A stretch of 64,000 nt of DNA from contig JASGHK010000005.1 of assembly GCA_049841135.1 (NCBI GenBank), positions 3,286,001-3,350,000 of the forward strand, written 5' to 3'. The translations under genes were made by a program, and so were the position numbers. Below are positions 33,665 to 43,521 of this stretch, one piece after another. Below the pieces are notes generated by a model. That model worked only from the letters and a program-made list of their open reading frames with translations. It did no database searches and was not told where the DNA came from. Position 1 is the stretch's first letter, and the number at the start of each line of letters is the position of its first letter. The DNA is from JACRCT01 sp049841135 (lineage in GTDB: Bacteria > Myxococcota > Myxococcia > Myxococcales > UBA5297).

Positions 33665-34253
33665 CTACTTCTTCGCGGCGAGCGCCTTGGAGAGGTCCAG
33701 GCTACCGGGGAACCGGCTGAGGCTCTGCTCGGGGAGCTGGATGGCGTGGCCGGCCCTGGCGATCTCCTCGAGCATGACCTTCATCTCCGCGACGTGGCTG
33801 GCCTCGCCGACGACGTCGGCCCAGGCGACCGACTTCGGGAAGACCGTGCAGGCGAAGCCGTAGAAGCCGGGAGCGAGCTCAGGCTTCGCTAGCTCGACGG
33901 CGTCCTGCGTCCAGCTGGCGGGCAGATACGCGGGCTGTTCGGCCAGGCGCACGGGCATGCCGCCCTTGGCGAGGTGGTCGTGCCAGGAGGACAGGTAGAT
34001 GAGGCAGCTGAAGTCCTTCCGCGAGTCCTGGGGCCGCAGCCTGAGCCTCGACGTGGCCGACGACCTCGCCGGCTTCGATCAAGGCCAGCTCGTCGGTGCC
34101 TTCGTCGGTCTTGCGCGCGGCCCATTGCTGACCTGCAGGGACGGTGAGCTCGAGGTGGGAGACGGGCAGGATGACCTTCGACGGCTCGGCGGTGCACGAG
34201 GTGGCGACGGCGGCGAGGAGAAGGAGGGAGGCGACGACCGGCTTGGAGAACAT
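33665..34253 (-). CDS. Unknown lipoprotein, frameshifted in this sequence
   Basis: I do not recognise it. It starts with a lipoprotein signal (MFSKPVVASLLLLAAVATSC). One surplus base at 34043-34049 (GAGGCTC on the minus strand) shifts the frame. Removing it joins VGHVELRLRPQDSRKDFSCL to the tail AYLPASWTQDAVELAKPELA...SLDLSKALAAKK, 195 residues in all. GAGGTCAGCCC precedes the ATG. It stands alone and diverges from the membrane-protein gene at 34525. Confidence 0.7.
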
Positions 34254-34524
34254 GGGCTGACCTCGGGGCTGAGTGGAATTGGAAGGAAGGATGAAGACGG
34301 CTGCCTGCTTCCCAAGGTCCGTGCCAGGTCCGGCTCAGAGCCGGAGACGAGAAGGAGGGGGCGCGCGGCTCGTCTCGCCGCGGAACCGGTGAGCGCGAGG
34401 CGGAACGCGGTCCGGTCTCTGTGCGGCGCTCAATCTCTCGACGACTGTCAGCAGTCGGTCGAAGTATGGTGTCGGCGCCTGGGGTCGCAGGAGGTCGGCG
34501 ATCCCCAACCTTCGCGTCGAATCC

Positions 34525-35958
34525 ATGCCCATGACCGAGCCCACTCCAGCCGTCGCCGCCGCCCCATCCGACTCGAACGTCGGGATGCTGAACCGCTGTC
34601 TGTTCCTGGTCTTCGCCGCCTTCGTCCTGCTGCTGCTGGGCAAGACCTTCGTCTTCGGGTCCCAGGCCGGGAACTTCTGGTACAGCTACTACGCCGAGGC
34701 CTCAGCCGGCGTGGTCGGCTTCGCGCTGACCTCCGGCGTGACGCTGGCGGTCCTGCTCCACTACACCCTTCCGCTGGTGGAGCGCCGCTCCGGGCTGACG
34801 ATCCTCATCTGGATGATCGCCGCGCTCGGCTACCAGTGGGTGGCCCGGTCCTTCTACGCCTACCCGGCGGCGGCCGGGGTGATCAGCGACGGGGCCAACT
34901 CCTTCTATTCGATCAGCTTGAAGTACTCGCCCATCGACTTCCTCAAGAACTTCGAGACGCTGCGCCCCGGCCTGGTCCTCCACGGCGTCACCAACATGCC
35001 GGGGAAGGTGACCCTCTACTGGCTCCTGGAGATCTTCTCCAAAGACCCGGCGGTCCTGGCGGCGCTGGTGATGGTCTGCTCCAACCTCGCGAGCGGCGCG
35101 CTGTACCTCGCAGCGGTCGAGATGTTCAAGGACCGCCAGGTGGCGCTCTTCGCCTTCGTGCTGTCGCTGGTCGTGCCCGCCAAGATCGGCTTCCTGCCGC
35201 TGCTCAACACCGTCTCGCCGGGGTTCATCTTCCTGTCGCTGTGGCTGTGGCTGGTCTACCTGCGCAAGCAGCAGATCGTCTGGCTGATGCTGCTGGGCGC
35301 GAGCCTGTACGTCGTGGCCTTCTTCGACGCGCTGCCGCTGGTGATAGGCCTGGTCTTCGTCGGGGCGCTGATTCAGCGGATGCTGGTGCGCGAATACCCG
35401 TCGAAGCAGCTGTGGAAGGTCTTCGTCTTCGTGCCGCTCGGGTTCGGCGTCCTCTACCTGCTGGTGCTGGCGGTCTTCCGCTTCGAGCTGTTCCGGAGCT
35501 TCTTCACCCTCATCGTCCACAACACCTCGACCTTCAATGCCAGCTTCGGCCGCAAGTACAGCGCGTGGGTCATCCACAACTTCAAAGAATTCTTCATGAA
35601 CGCCGGGCTGCTGGTCTCGCTGCCATTCCTCCTCTGGGTCTGGGAGCGGCTGGGTGGCGCGGTCCAGTCGGTCCGGGCCAAGCAGTGGCGGGGGGACCTC
35701 AAGGCGCTGCTCGCGGATCCCGCGTCCAACGTCCTCTTCTTCACCGCGCTCAGCCTGGTGGTCGTCGACCTGTGGGGCATCAACCGCGGCGAGATTACGA
35801 GGCTCTGGCTCTTCTTCGACTTCCTGCTCTGCTTCGCCGTCGGCCATCTGGTCCTGCGGCGTCTCGGGACCTCCACGGCCTACCTGGTGGGGTCGAGCGC
35901 CGCCATCCAGGCGGTGATCACCGTGGCCATGGTCGAGTTCATGGGCGGCCAGCCCTGA
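34525..35958 (+). CDS. Polytopic membrane protein, glycosyltransferase-C-like
   Basis: A 477-residue protein with about ten hydrophobic segments (CLFLVFAAFVLLLLGKTFVF first). Periplasmic-looking loops contain Tyr/Trp/Phe-rich stretches (SQAGNFWYSYYAEAS) and an Asp/Glu-poor first loop, as in the large membrane glycosyltransferases of the GT-C type, but no diagnostic motif is certain. RGEITRLWLFFDFLL near the C-terminus resembles the R-x-x-x-x-x-W/F segments of polyprenyl-linked mannosyltransferase-like proteins. No neighbours on this strand. An unknown membrane protein is the safe call. Confidence 0.7.
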   Translation: MPMTEPTPAVAAAPSDSNVGMLNRCLFLVFAAFVLLLLGKTFVFGSQAGNFWYSYYAEASAGVVGFALTSGVTLAVLLHYTLPLVERRSGLTILIWMIAALGYQWVARSFYAYPAAAGVISDGANSFYSISLKYSPIDFLKNFETLRPGLVLHGVTNMPGKVTLYWLLEIFSKDPAVLAALVMVCSNLASGALYLAAVEMFKDRQVALFAFVLSLVVPAKIGFLPLLNTVSPGFIFLSLWLWLVYLRKQQIVWLMLLGASLYVVAFFDALPLVIGLVFVGALIQRMLVREYPSKQLWKVFVFVPLGFGVLYLLVLAVFRFELFRSFFTLIVHNTSTFNASFGRKYSAWVIHNFKEFFMNAGLLVSLPFLLWVWERLGGAVQSVRAKQWRGDLKALLADPASNVLFFTALSLVVVDLWGINRGEITRLWLFFDFLLCFAVGHLVLRRLGTSTAYLVGSSAAIQAVITVAMVEFMGGQP

Positions 35959-35983
35959 GCCTTCGGTTCAGAGGGAAGGCCGC

Positions 35984-36625
35984 TCAGAACTCGATGACCA
36001 TCCCCACGCGGTCCGGCGCCGTCCCTGCCGAGGCGCTCAGCCGGTAGGGTGGTGCCGACAGGACCTTGATCAGGCACTCGCGCTGGTCGCGCGGCAGCTG
36101 CTCGCCCGTTCCCACCGTCACGAGCTCGTGGTCGGAGACGACGCCGCTCTGAGGGTTGATCGACGCGGCCCAGCGCAGCGCACCCGGCCCCTGCGCCCCG
36201 GTGAAGCACTCTGCGAGGCGGGGGCTGCGCGCGGCCACCTGCAGGCGCAGCTCCTGGACCCATGCCGCCGGCGGCGCGGAGACCGGCTCGAAAGCGGGCC
36301 GCGAGACCGGCGAGACTTGCGCGCGCAACGGCTTGGGCTTCGCCTTGGTGACGACGGGCGGGCGCACCGCGGCGTCTGGGCCAGGAGCGGGCTCGCTCGC
36401 AACGACGGGCGTCGGCGGTGGCTGGCAGTCGCAGTGCAACAGCGAGAGCAGCAGGGCCAGCAGCACCAGCGCCAACACGCGGCGCAAGGTCCGACGCCGG
36501 CGCTCGCGCTTCACCTGAGGCACCTGGTCCACCTGGGCCCGCGCCTGGCTCTTGGCTTCGACCAGAGAGCGACGCAGCTCGGCTCGTTGCTCGCGAAGCG
36601 CGCGGCGCAGCTCACGGGGGGTCAT
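35984..36625 (-). CDS. Single-pass membrane protein, TonB/AgmX-like C-terminus (motor operon, last gene)
   Basis: A 213-residue protein with a basic cytoplasmic N-terminus (TPRELRRALREQRAELRRSL), one membrane segment (LRRVLALVLLALLLSLLHCD), a Pro/Ala/Lys linker and a periplasmic domain with two Cys (AECFTGAQGPGALRWAASIN; RECLIKVLSAPPYRL). This layout resembles TonB and the AgmX/PglI C-terminal domain of myxobacterial motility proteins; the resemblance is weak. Its start overlaps the upstream gene by 14 bases. In this operon it could link the inner-membrane motor to envelope parts. Confidence 0.55.
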   Translation of the reverse strand: MTPRELRRALREQRAELRRSLVEAKSQARAQVDQVPQVKRERRRRTLRRVLALVLLALLLSLLHCDCQPPPTPVVASEPAPGPDAAVRPPVVTKAKPKPLRAQVSPVSRPAFEPVSAPPAAWVQELRLQVAARSPRLAECFTGAQGPGALRWAASINPQSGVVSDHELVTVGTGEQLPRDQRECLIKVLSAPPYRLSASAGTAPDRVGMVIEF

Positions 36626-38582
36626 GGAGCCTCCACCCGTAGACCACGGCCCCCTTCTCGTCGAGCCACTCCGCGGGCTCGAGCACGACCGGAACGAAGA
36701 CCGAGGGCGCCTCGGTCTCCTTCGCGTTGAAGGGCCAGGGCAAGGGGTCGGCGGGAGCCAGGCGGATGCTGCCCGCGAACGCCTCGTGCTTGGGCGAGAG
36801 CGTGCGAGCCGAAGCGCCGGCGGCGAGCGTCTCCAGTGGGGCCAGGCCGTCGAGGATCGAGTAGATGCGCGCCAGCATCTCCTCGGCCGCGCGCACCTGG
36901 GCGCCGCGCCCGTCGCCCTGGGCCCCCGCGGTGTCCACGACCTTGACCAGGAGCCGCAGCAGTGGGGCGTTCGCCAGCCGCACGTTCGCGTCCTCGGACT
37001 CGAGCTGCTCGAGGACCTCGCGGACGAACCGCAGGGTCAGGAAGGGCTCGTCGGCGGCGTCGGCGCGGAGCTGGGTCAGGAGCTGGCTCGACTCGCCCTT
37101 GGCGAGCAGCCGCAGCCGGGTGATGCGGGCGTCGAGGGCGGCGCCGCGCACCACCGAGGCCGCGACCAGCTCGAAGGACCGCTCGTCGACCCGAAGCGCC
37201 GCGCGCCAGAGCAGGTCCGCGACGACGGCGTTGTACTCGCGCTTGGGTACCAGCGCCTTGAGCGTCGCCACCACCGCCTCGTCGGTCTGGTACTGCGCGA
37301 GCACGTACGACAGCCAGCGCCGCGCGAGCGCCCGGGTGACCGCCTCGTCGGCGGCCTCGTCGGCGTAGGCGATGGCGAAGGCGAACGAGCGCAGCGCGTC
37401 CTCTCGCTGGCCGGCCTCCAGGAACGCGGCGCCGCGGTTGAGGGCGATGGCAGAGCGGGCCCGGAAGCCCTTGGTGGCCGGCAGCTCCAGAAGGCGCCGG
37501 CCACGCTCGCCGGTGACGAGCGCGCGCCGGAAGGCCGGCGCCCCGGCCGGATCGAGCATGCCCACCCACTGCTCGATCTCCTCGCCCTCGCCGCGCTCGA
37601 TGAGCCCGTCGACGATCCCCAGCACCACGCGCTCGACGGCGAGCGGGTCGGCGGAGAGCGGCCGGGCCGCGGAGAACAGCGACAGGCGCCGCGCGCGGCT
37701 CAGGTTGAGCCACTCGGCCGGCGGCCAGCTCAGGCAGCCGCGCAGGAGCCGCTCCTGCTCCTTCGTGCGCGCGGGTTGGCCCTGGCCCGCCCGGGCCTCG
37801 GCGGTCGCCTGTGCGGCCGCGCCCAGCTTGTACGCGTTCTGCCGGGCGGCGCGCCGGTCCTGGCGCGCCTTGGCCTCGCGGTAGCGCTCCACCGCCAGGT
37901 CCAGGTCCAGCAGCCGCGCCTCGAGGACGGGGAGGTTGCGGACCTTCTTGCGGTCTACGGACGCGAGCGCCTTGGCCAAGGAGCGGCGCATGAGGGTCGC
38001 CATCGCCGCGCGGTCGTTGGGGTCGTAGTTGGGCGGCTCCGCCAGCTCGCCCAGGACGTCCTCGGGCAGGCTGCAGCTCGTCCGCTGGAAGGCCACCGAG
38101 CGCAGCTCCTCGAGCGAGAGCACGTCGTGAAGCGAGACGAAGCGCTGCTGGAAGTTCAAGTCGAAGGCCGAGTACGGCGAGTCGCGGTCTGGGGGCTCGC
38201 CCTTGCCCAGGTTCTGCACCACGAGGTTGTGCAGGGCGACCGGCCACAGCGCCGCGCCGCCGGCTTCGTCCGTGCGGAAGCCGTCCGGGCACAGCCCCAG
38301 CTCGCCCAGCGCGGCCCAGACCACCGAGCGGAACTCGGCCTCGTGGCGGCCCTGTTGGCCCTGCTGCGCGAGCGAGTTGTGCAGGAGCCAGAGCTTGAGA
38401 ACCTCCAGCGGGGCGCGCTCCCGGAATGCAAGGCGGGCGTTGAAGAAGACCAGGGTCTGGTTCGGCACCGCCGGTGGCGTGGCAGCCGCCTGCGCGACGC
38501 TCCCATCTCCCGTTCCCGCGTCGGGCGCAGGAGCGGGCAGGGCCGCGAGCGACACGGCCAGCAGCGGCGCGGTCCAGGTCAT
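36612..38582 (-). CDS. Exported helical-repeat protein (motor operon)
   Basis: A 656-residue protein with a signal peptide (TWTAPLLAVSLAALPAPAPD), otherwise almost entirely helical with Ala/Arg/Leu/Glu-rich repeats, TPR-like in the middle (AIALNRGAAFLEAGQREDAL, then SFAFAIAYADEAADEAVTRA). No other domain recognised. The ATG overlaps the stop of the barrel gene upstream by one base. It is likely a periplasmic scaffold of the same machine. The N-terminus could be placed 12 codons earlier but would then overlap the upstream gene more. Confidence 0.65.
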   Translation of the reverse strand: MTWTAPLLAVSLAALPAPAPDAGTGDGSVAQAAATPPAVPNQTLVFFNARLAFRERAPLEVLKLWLLHNSLAQQGQQGRHEAEFRSVVWAALGELGLCPDGFRTDEAGGAALWPVALHNLVVQNLGKGEPPDRDSPYSAFDLNFQQRFVSLHDVLSLEELRSVAFQRTSCSLPEDVLGELAEPPNYDPNDRAAMATLMRRSLAKALASVDRKKVRNLPVLEARLLDLDLAVERYREAKARQDRRAARQNAYKLGAAAQATAEARAGQGQPARTKEQERLLRGCLSWPPAEWLNLSRARRLSLFSAARPLSADPLAVERVVLGIVDGLIERGEGEEIEQWVGMLDPAGAPAFRRALVTGERGRRLLELPATKGFRARSAIALNRGAAFLEAGQREDALRSFAFAIAYADEAADEAVTRALARRWLSYVLAQYQTDEAVVATLKALVPKREYNAVVADLLWRAALRVDERSFELVAASVVRGAALDARITRLRLLAKGESSQLLTQLRADAADEPFLTLRFVREVLEQLESEDANVRLANAPLLRLLVKVVDTAGAQGDGRGAQVRAAEEMLARIYSILDGLAPLETLAAGASARTLSPKHEAFAGSIRLAPADPLPWPFNAKETEAPSVFVPVVLEPAEWLDEKGAVVYGWRLHDPP

Positions 38583-39463
38583 CAGAACATCCACCCCAGC
38601 CCCAGGGTCAGCTCCCACCAGAAGCCCAGCTCCGACTTGCTCAGCTCGTTGAAGAGCGGCAGCGCCACCATCACCCGCGGGGCGAGGAAGCCGCCGGACT
38701 GGAAGTAGACGTCCAGGGAGAAACCGGCGAGCAGGTGGTAGCGGCTGGAGTCCACCTTCATCCCCGGCAGCCGCTGGCCCTCCAGGTTCTTGCGCTCCTG
38801 GTCGGTGAGTCCGGCGGAGAAGAGGGCGCCGGCGACCTGGTCGGCGCTCATGTTGGCCAGGCCGTCGAAGTAGAAGGTGTAGCGGAAGCCCGCGTTGACC
38901 GAGAAGACCAGTTCGGTCGCTGGGAAGAAGCCGGGTCGTGCCGTGGCCACCGCCTCCGCCAGCGGCAGGCCGACGTTGAGATCCAGCTCCATGCGGCTGG
39001 GCCGCGACGCTTGCCGGTACGGGGTCAACGCGAGCTGATGGGTCGCGGCGCTTCCCCAGGTGTGGACGTAGGTGAGCGCCAGGTCGCCCATCAGCGTCCC
39101 GACGAGCGGCGTGCGCGCGAAGAGCCCCACCTGCGTGCTGTTGAAGTTGTTCAGTTCCAGGATCTGGCTGGCGAGGATGCCGATGCCCACGGTCTTGTTG
39201 CGCCAGTCCATGCGCACCGCCCGCGACGCCGTGCCGATCATCTTTTCGCCCATGGCTTCGAAGGGCGTGCGGTAGGGCTCGAGCGGCGGTGCGGCGGTGT
39301 CGTCCGGCTTGGGCTGGGCCGGCGGCGCGGCGCTGTCGGTGGGCCGCTGCGCAGGTGTGGCCGCGTCGGCCTTCGCCGTCTCGGCCTCGCCCGGCGGCGG
39401 GCTCGGCTGCTCGGACGGGGCGGCGGCCTGCGCGAGGAGCGCGGCGAGCAGGAGGCTACAGAA
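38582..39463 (-). CDS. Probable outer-membrane barrel, start unresolved (motor operon)
   Basis: The last ~200 residues alternate hydrophobic and polar residues and end in Phe (WWELTLGLGWMF), as outer-membrane beta-barrels do. Before them runs a Pro/Ala linker and a signal-peptide-like SLLLAALLAQAAAPSE. The frame has a stop (TGA) directly upstream and no usual start codon before the signal. A GTG with a good ribosome site (GGAGG) lies 5 bases earlier in another frame, so a one-base excess is likely; the coordinates give the open frame only. The next in-frame ATG (39251-39253) would lose the signal. Confidence 0.6.
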   Translation of the reverse strand, partial: FCSLLLAALLAQAAAPSEQPSPPPGEAETAKADAATPAQRPTDSAAPPAQPKPDDTAAPPLEPYRTPFEAMGEKMIGTASRAVRMDWRNKTVGIGILASQILELNNFNSTQVGLFARTPLVGTLMGDLALTYVHTWGSAATHQLALTPYRQASRPSRMELDLNVGLPLAEAVATARPGFFPATELVFSVNAGFRYTFYFDGLANMSADQVAGALFSAGLTDQERKNLEGQRLPGMKVDSSRYHLLAGFSLDVYFQSGGFLAPRVMVALPLFNELSKSELGFWWELTLGLGWMF

Positions 39464-41614
39464 TCACGCGGGAAGCCTCCGTCGGTCAGGACCGGGTACT
39501 TCGGCTGGTAGCAGACGCTGCGGTAGCTGTCGCGGAAGGGCGAGGACACGTTGTATTGGCCGGACGAGTCGAAGGTGGGGTGGTCACAGAAGCGCGTGCA
39601 CTGCAGGAGCCGCTCGCGCAGCGAGAATCTCCGAGTTCTTCCAAAGCTCCGTGCCCCAGTACTTCTGGTCCTGGCCGGAGATGCCGAAGGGCACGGTGAC
39701 CGAGAAGGCGGTGAGCGCTCCCGCGACCGTCAGCTGGTACTTCAGCCGCGTGAGGAATGGAAACTCCCAGGAGATGCCCAGCGAGTAGGCCGGCTGCGGC
39801 GTTTGAGCGTGTTGGTCGGGAAGCATCGAGAGGGGTCTGGCCTCGTTCATCGGGAAGTCGAAGACTACGGCGTAGCTGGGGTCGGGCGGGGCGTCGGGCT
39901 CGGGTGGCGGTAGCGGTGGACAGTAGGAGAAGGCGTCGCTCGGCGCGGCGGTGAGCACCTCGTCGTCGAAGAAGGTGGCGGTGGCGAAGGCTCCGAGGGG
40001 GCTGGGCTCGTTGCGCGACAGCGCCGTGCGCGTCGGCGCCAGGAACTGCAGCTCGACGGTCTGCCCGGCCTGCCCTTCCGAATAGTTCTCGATGAACCTC
40101 AGATACGTGTCCCGCGAGGGAAGGATGGGGATCATGCCGAAGCGGAACGGGCCGAGCTCGACGGTCAGGTCGGGTTGCACCGGGCAGGAGCGTTGTGCCG
40201 TGTCGGGGGGCTCCTGGGAGTTGTTCTCCAGCAGTGCCGGGCACCACAGCACCAGGGCGCTGGCCACCGGCCCTACGATCTCGTGGGGGAAGCTGTCGAA
40301 GACGAAGGCACCGGTCACCCGCGGCGTGCTCCTGTCGCGCTCCAGGGGCAGCACCAGCTCCAGCGCCTGCTCGACCACGTCCGCGAGATCTTTGCTCGTT
40401 CCGTCGTCGTTGTAGAGGATCGAGTCGTCGCGGTTGAGCGCCAGGCTCAGCACCATGTCGTGGCCGGCGGGACGTACTTCGTCGATCCGCGCGCGCAGAG
40501 TGCCCGCCAGCGCGTCGGCGAAGCCGTTGCTGTTGCGCTGCCAGTCGTCCACGCACACGCGGGTGGGATTGGTGAAGAGCAGCCGTTGCTGCTGCATGGC
40601 CAGGTGCTGCTCGGAGATGGTCGAGCCGCAGGGCTCGAGCAGGAACTGGAGGTGCGTGGCGTCCGCGCTTGGGGCGCGCAGCGTCGGGAAGGCGGGGCGC
40701 ACCTCCGGGTTCTTGCGCGCCACCGCCACCGCCTGGAACTCGCCCTTGGCGTCGGTGACCGTCGACCGTCCACAGAGCGCCGGCGAGGTGGAGGTCGCCA
40801 TCGGCAACGCCTCGAGATCGAACTTCGCCCTATCACTGGTGCTGACCGCGGCGTGGCCGAGCGGGGTGAGCGTGTCGGGGCAGCCGCTCTCCAGCGCATA
40901 GCCATACGGGTTGTCGGCCGAGCTAGGCCCGACCTCGCCGTAGCGGACGCCGTCGACGGTGAAGGCGCGGCGCAGCCCCAAGTCCTGCGCATCCTGGTTG
41001 CGCAGGGTCGGGAACTGGTGGCGCGCCCGCCATTGGACGTGCTCGTTGGTTGCATCGAGCACGCCGTAGACGAGCAGGCTCCGGTTGTGGTGAGGAGGCC
41101 CCAGGCCGACGACGTTGTAGGTCACGAGGGCCGCGACGGCCATCTCGCCATCGCGGTGGTAGCGCAGCCGCATGCCGACGTGGCGTGGCTCGAGCGGCAC
41201 GTGGATGCTGAGGCTCCCGCAGCGCGTCGTCGGTCCGCAGTCGACGGCGACGTGCGTGTGCACGGGGGCCAGCTCGCTAAAAGGCGTCCAGGGCATCGCG
41301 AGCTGGTCGGTGCGGTACGACAGCTCGATCTGCGTCTCGGGCCCGAGGCCCTGCTTCGCGTCAACCCGATAGAAGACGAAGAGCGTCTCCTCCTCGGCGA
41401 ACCAGCTCGCGTCGGCCAAGGTGAACTGGGCGTCGACGGTGGAGAACGGGACCTTGCCGCAGCCCACGCCCAGCACGGCGAAAAGAAGGAGGAAGAGCCC
41501 TGCCACGGTGCGAGCAGCTCCGACCCCGGTCGCCGAAGGCAACCAACGAGCGCCCCTCCCGCCGGTTGAAGGTCGGGAGGGCGCAGGGGGGAGGGCTCGC
41601 GCTCGCAGGGACAC
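39456..41614 (-). CDS. Large unknown lipoprotein, twice frameshifted (motor operon)
   Basis: I do not recognise it. A hydrophobic stretch ends in a lipobox (LFAVLGVGCGK), then ~650 residues of beta-rich sequence (DAQFTLADASWFAEEETLFV, then LSIHVPLEPRHVGMRLRYHR) with paired Cys (CGPTTRC; CPALLENN), and a C-terminal part with VVFDFPMNEARPLSMLPDQ. Surplus bases at 39623-39631 (GAGAATCTC, plus strand) and near 39471-39480 break the end. Removing both gives 718 residues ending ASRVIL. The start is uncertain: GTG at 41614, 41626 or one just before the hydrophobic stretch. Presumably an outer-membrane or periplasmic part of the complex. Confidence 0.65.
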
Positions 41615-41628
41615 GACGGAGTTCACCT

Positions 41629-43521
41629 CTAGGCCAAGAGGTCCATGAACGAGATCTTTCCGCTCGCCGCCAGCCGCGAGAGCGCCGCGGCCAGCTCGCC
41701 GCGCCCGGCACGCGCGCGCTGCTGCTGTTCCTGGCGGGAGAGGAAGGATGAGTTGGCGCGCACGGCGGCCTGCATCGTCGGCGCGAGGCTCTTGAGGAAG
41801 CCTTCCTGCCAGGTCGCGGACTGGACCGAGGACCAGGCCGCCAGGCCCCGAACATCGACCTCCAGAAGCACGTCCGCACGCAGCTCCGCCGGCAGCCGCG
41901 AGAGCATGTCCGGGTAGAGGATGCCCTCGTACCAAGCGGGGAGCGCGCCGCCCGCGCGCCGCAGCGAGCCCGACATCAGCTCCTGGCGGTCGGCCTGCTC
42001 GACGCGTGGGAGCAGCGCCGAGAGCGCCCCGGCCGCGTCCAGCTCCTGCCCGCGGTCCACGATCCCGTTGGCGGGCGGCGGCGGGGGCGCCGGCAGCGGC
42101 TTGCCGGCGCGCACGGCATCGAGGGCCGCGAAGATGTGCGAGCGCTCCTCCGCGCTGATCCGATTGGACTGCAGCAGCGGCCCGGCCAACTCCCGGCAGT
42201 CCTCCGGCGCGAGCAGGCTCGACACCTCGGCCTGCACCTCCGGCGGGGCCATGGCGAACAGCAGCGAGCCGTGCCGCGGCGGAAGGCGCTCCACCAGCCC
42301 GGCGATCCCCCCGGCGCCCAGCTCTTCGCTCAGGCTCCGGTAGATCTCCGCGTCGGCCTGCGACAAGAACGACGCGGCGATGGCCTGCCGGTCGAGCACG
42401 CGGAAGAACTCGGCGTCGGACGGCAGCTCCGCCTCGGCGACGGTCCGCAGGTACTCGGCGAACTCCACCTTGCGCATGGCCAGCTCGCCGTCGGAGGTCA
42501 GCGCCTCCGAGAGCCGATCGCCGAAGACGAGGACGGCCTTGGCCAGCAGCGGGAACTGCCGCGTCTTGAGCCACTCGCGCAGCACCTTCGCCGCGCCCTC
42601 GTCCTTGGCGGGCCCGGCCTGCGCCATCTTCTCGGTCCACTTCTGGCGCTGCTCGCGGACGAACGCCTCCTCGGGAGAAGCCGCGCCGTCGGCAGGCCCG
42701 GCCGCGCTCGGGTCCGCGGCGGCCTCGGCCTCCGGCGCGCTCTCGGGCTGGGCCGCTTGATTCGCGCCTGCTCCTCCCAGCGCACCCGAGGCCAGCTGAG
42801 CCGCCAGCGCCTTCTCCTCGAGCGACTCCTTCCCCAGCCGGCGTAGGCCCCAGATGATGAAGAGCGCCGACAAGGTGAGCAGCGCCATCGCGATCATCCA
42901 GGAGTAATGCGGGAGCAGGGCGAGCCACAGCTCGCGCAGCGCGACCTTGGAGTTCCACTCGGGCGGGGGCAGCGGCGCCGCCGGCTCCGGCTTGGGCTCC
43001 ACCTTCGGCTCGGGCTTGACGGGTTCGGGCTCTGGCTTGGGGGGCGGCGGCTCGCTCAGCGACGGCGAGATGGGCTCGAGCTGCTCGTGGACGATCTTCA
43101 CGCGGAGCCAGCCCTTGACCAGGCGCTGCTCCAGGCGCTTGACCAGCGCCAGGACGTCGCGCTGGCTCACGCTCTTCTCGTGGGCAAAGCTGCACTCGGC
43201 TTCGGTCAGGTACTCCTGCACCGGGACGCTGCCGGGGCCCTCGCTCTGGCCGAGCCCGGGCAAGGAGGACGACCGGGGCTGATCCACCACCGCGTGATCG
43301 CGGTAGACGCAGCCCTTGGACACGCACCTGTCCGGCGAGCAGTCGTGCCGCAGGGCCTGGTCGAAGGCGGTCTCCAGCGCGCGCAGCTCCATCAGCACTG
43401 GCGCGGGGACGTGCTTCTGCGGCGGCGGAGTGGTGGTGGAGTCGGCCCGCGCCACGGCGGACGCCGAGAGCGCGAGCAGCAGCAGCAGGGAGAGAAGCTT
43501 CGGCATCGGGATCCGGTTCAT
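41629..43521 (-). CDS. Membrane-anchored FliG-like protein (motor operon)
   Basis: The 630-residue protein has a signal peptide (1-26), a ~180-residue periplasmic part with four Cys (CSPDRCVSKGC at 61-71, Cys 110) and a Pro/Glu/Lys linker. One membrane segment follows (207-225, SWMIAMALLTLSALFIIWG), then a ~400-residue cytoplasmic part. Residues ~490-626 read like FliG middle/C-terminal domains: RGQELDAAGALSALLPRVEQ, DVLLEVDVRGLAAW (compare the LREVD block of FliG), WQEGFLKSLAPTMQAAVRAN and ELAAALSRLAASGKISFMDL. The gene overlaps motB by one base. I infer a rotor- or stator-contact protein held in the inner membrane. Similarity is pattern-based and needs a profile search. Confidence 0.65.
   Translation of the reverse strand: MNRIPMPKLLSLLLLLALSASAVARADSTTTPPPQKHVPAPVLMELRALETAFDQALRHDCSPDRCVSKGCVYRDHAVVDQPRSSSLPGLGQSEGPGSVPVQEYLTEAECSFAHEKSVSQRDVLALVKRLEQRLVKGWLRVKIVHEQLEPISPSLSEPPPPKPEPEPVKPEPKVEPKPEPAAPLPPPEWNSKVALRELWLALLPHYSWMIAMALLTLSALFIIWGLRRLGKESLEEKALAAQLASGALGGAGANQAAQPESAPEAEAAADPSAAGPADGAASPEEAFVREQRQKWTEKMAQAGPAKDEGAAKVLREWLKTRQFPLLAKAVLVFGDRLSEALTSDGELAMRKVEFAEYLRTVAEAELPSDAEFFRVLDRQAIAASFLSQADAEIYRSLSEELGAGGIAGLVERLPPRHGSLLFAMAPPEVQAEVSSLLAPEDCRELAGPLLQSNRISAEERSHIFAALDAVRAGKPLPAPPPPPANGIVDRGQELDAAGALSALLPRVEQADRQELMSGSLRRAGGALPAWYEGILYPDMLSRLPAELRADVLLEVDVRGLAAWSSVQSATWQEGFLKSLAPTMQAAVRANSSFLSRQEQQQRARAGRGELAAALSRLAASGKISFMDLLA

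Noticed and set aside
39584..43327. 1247-residue minus-strand ORF
   Set aside because: Its first ~570 codons are a shadow of the FliG-like gene; only the rest is the lipoprotein gene, which starts near 41614.
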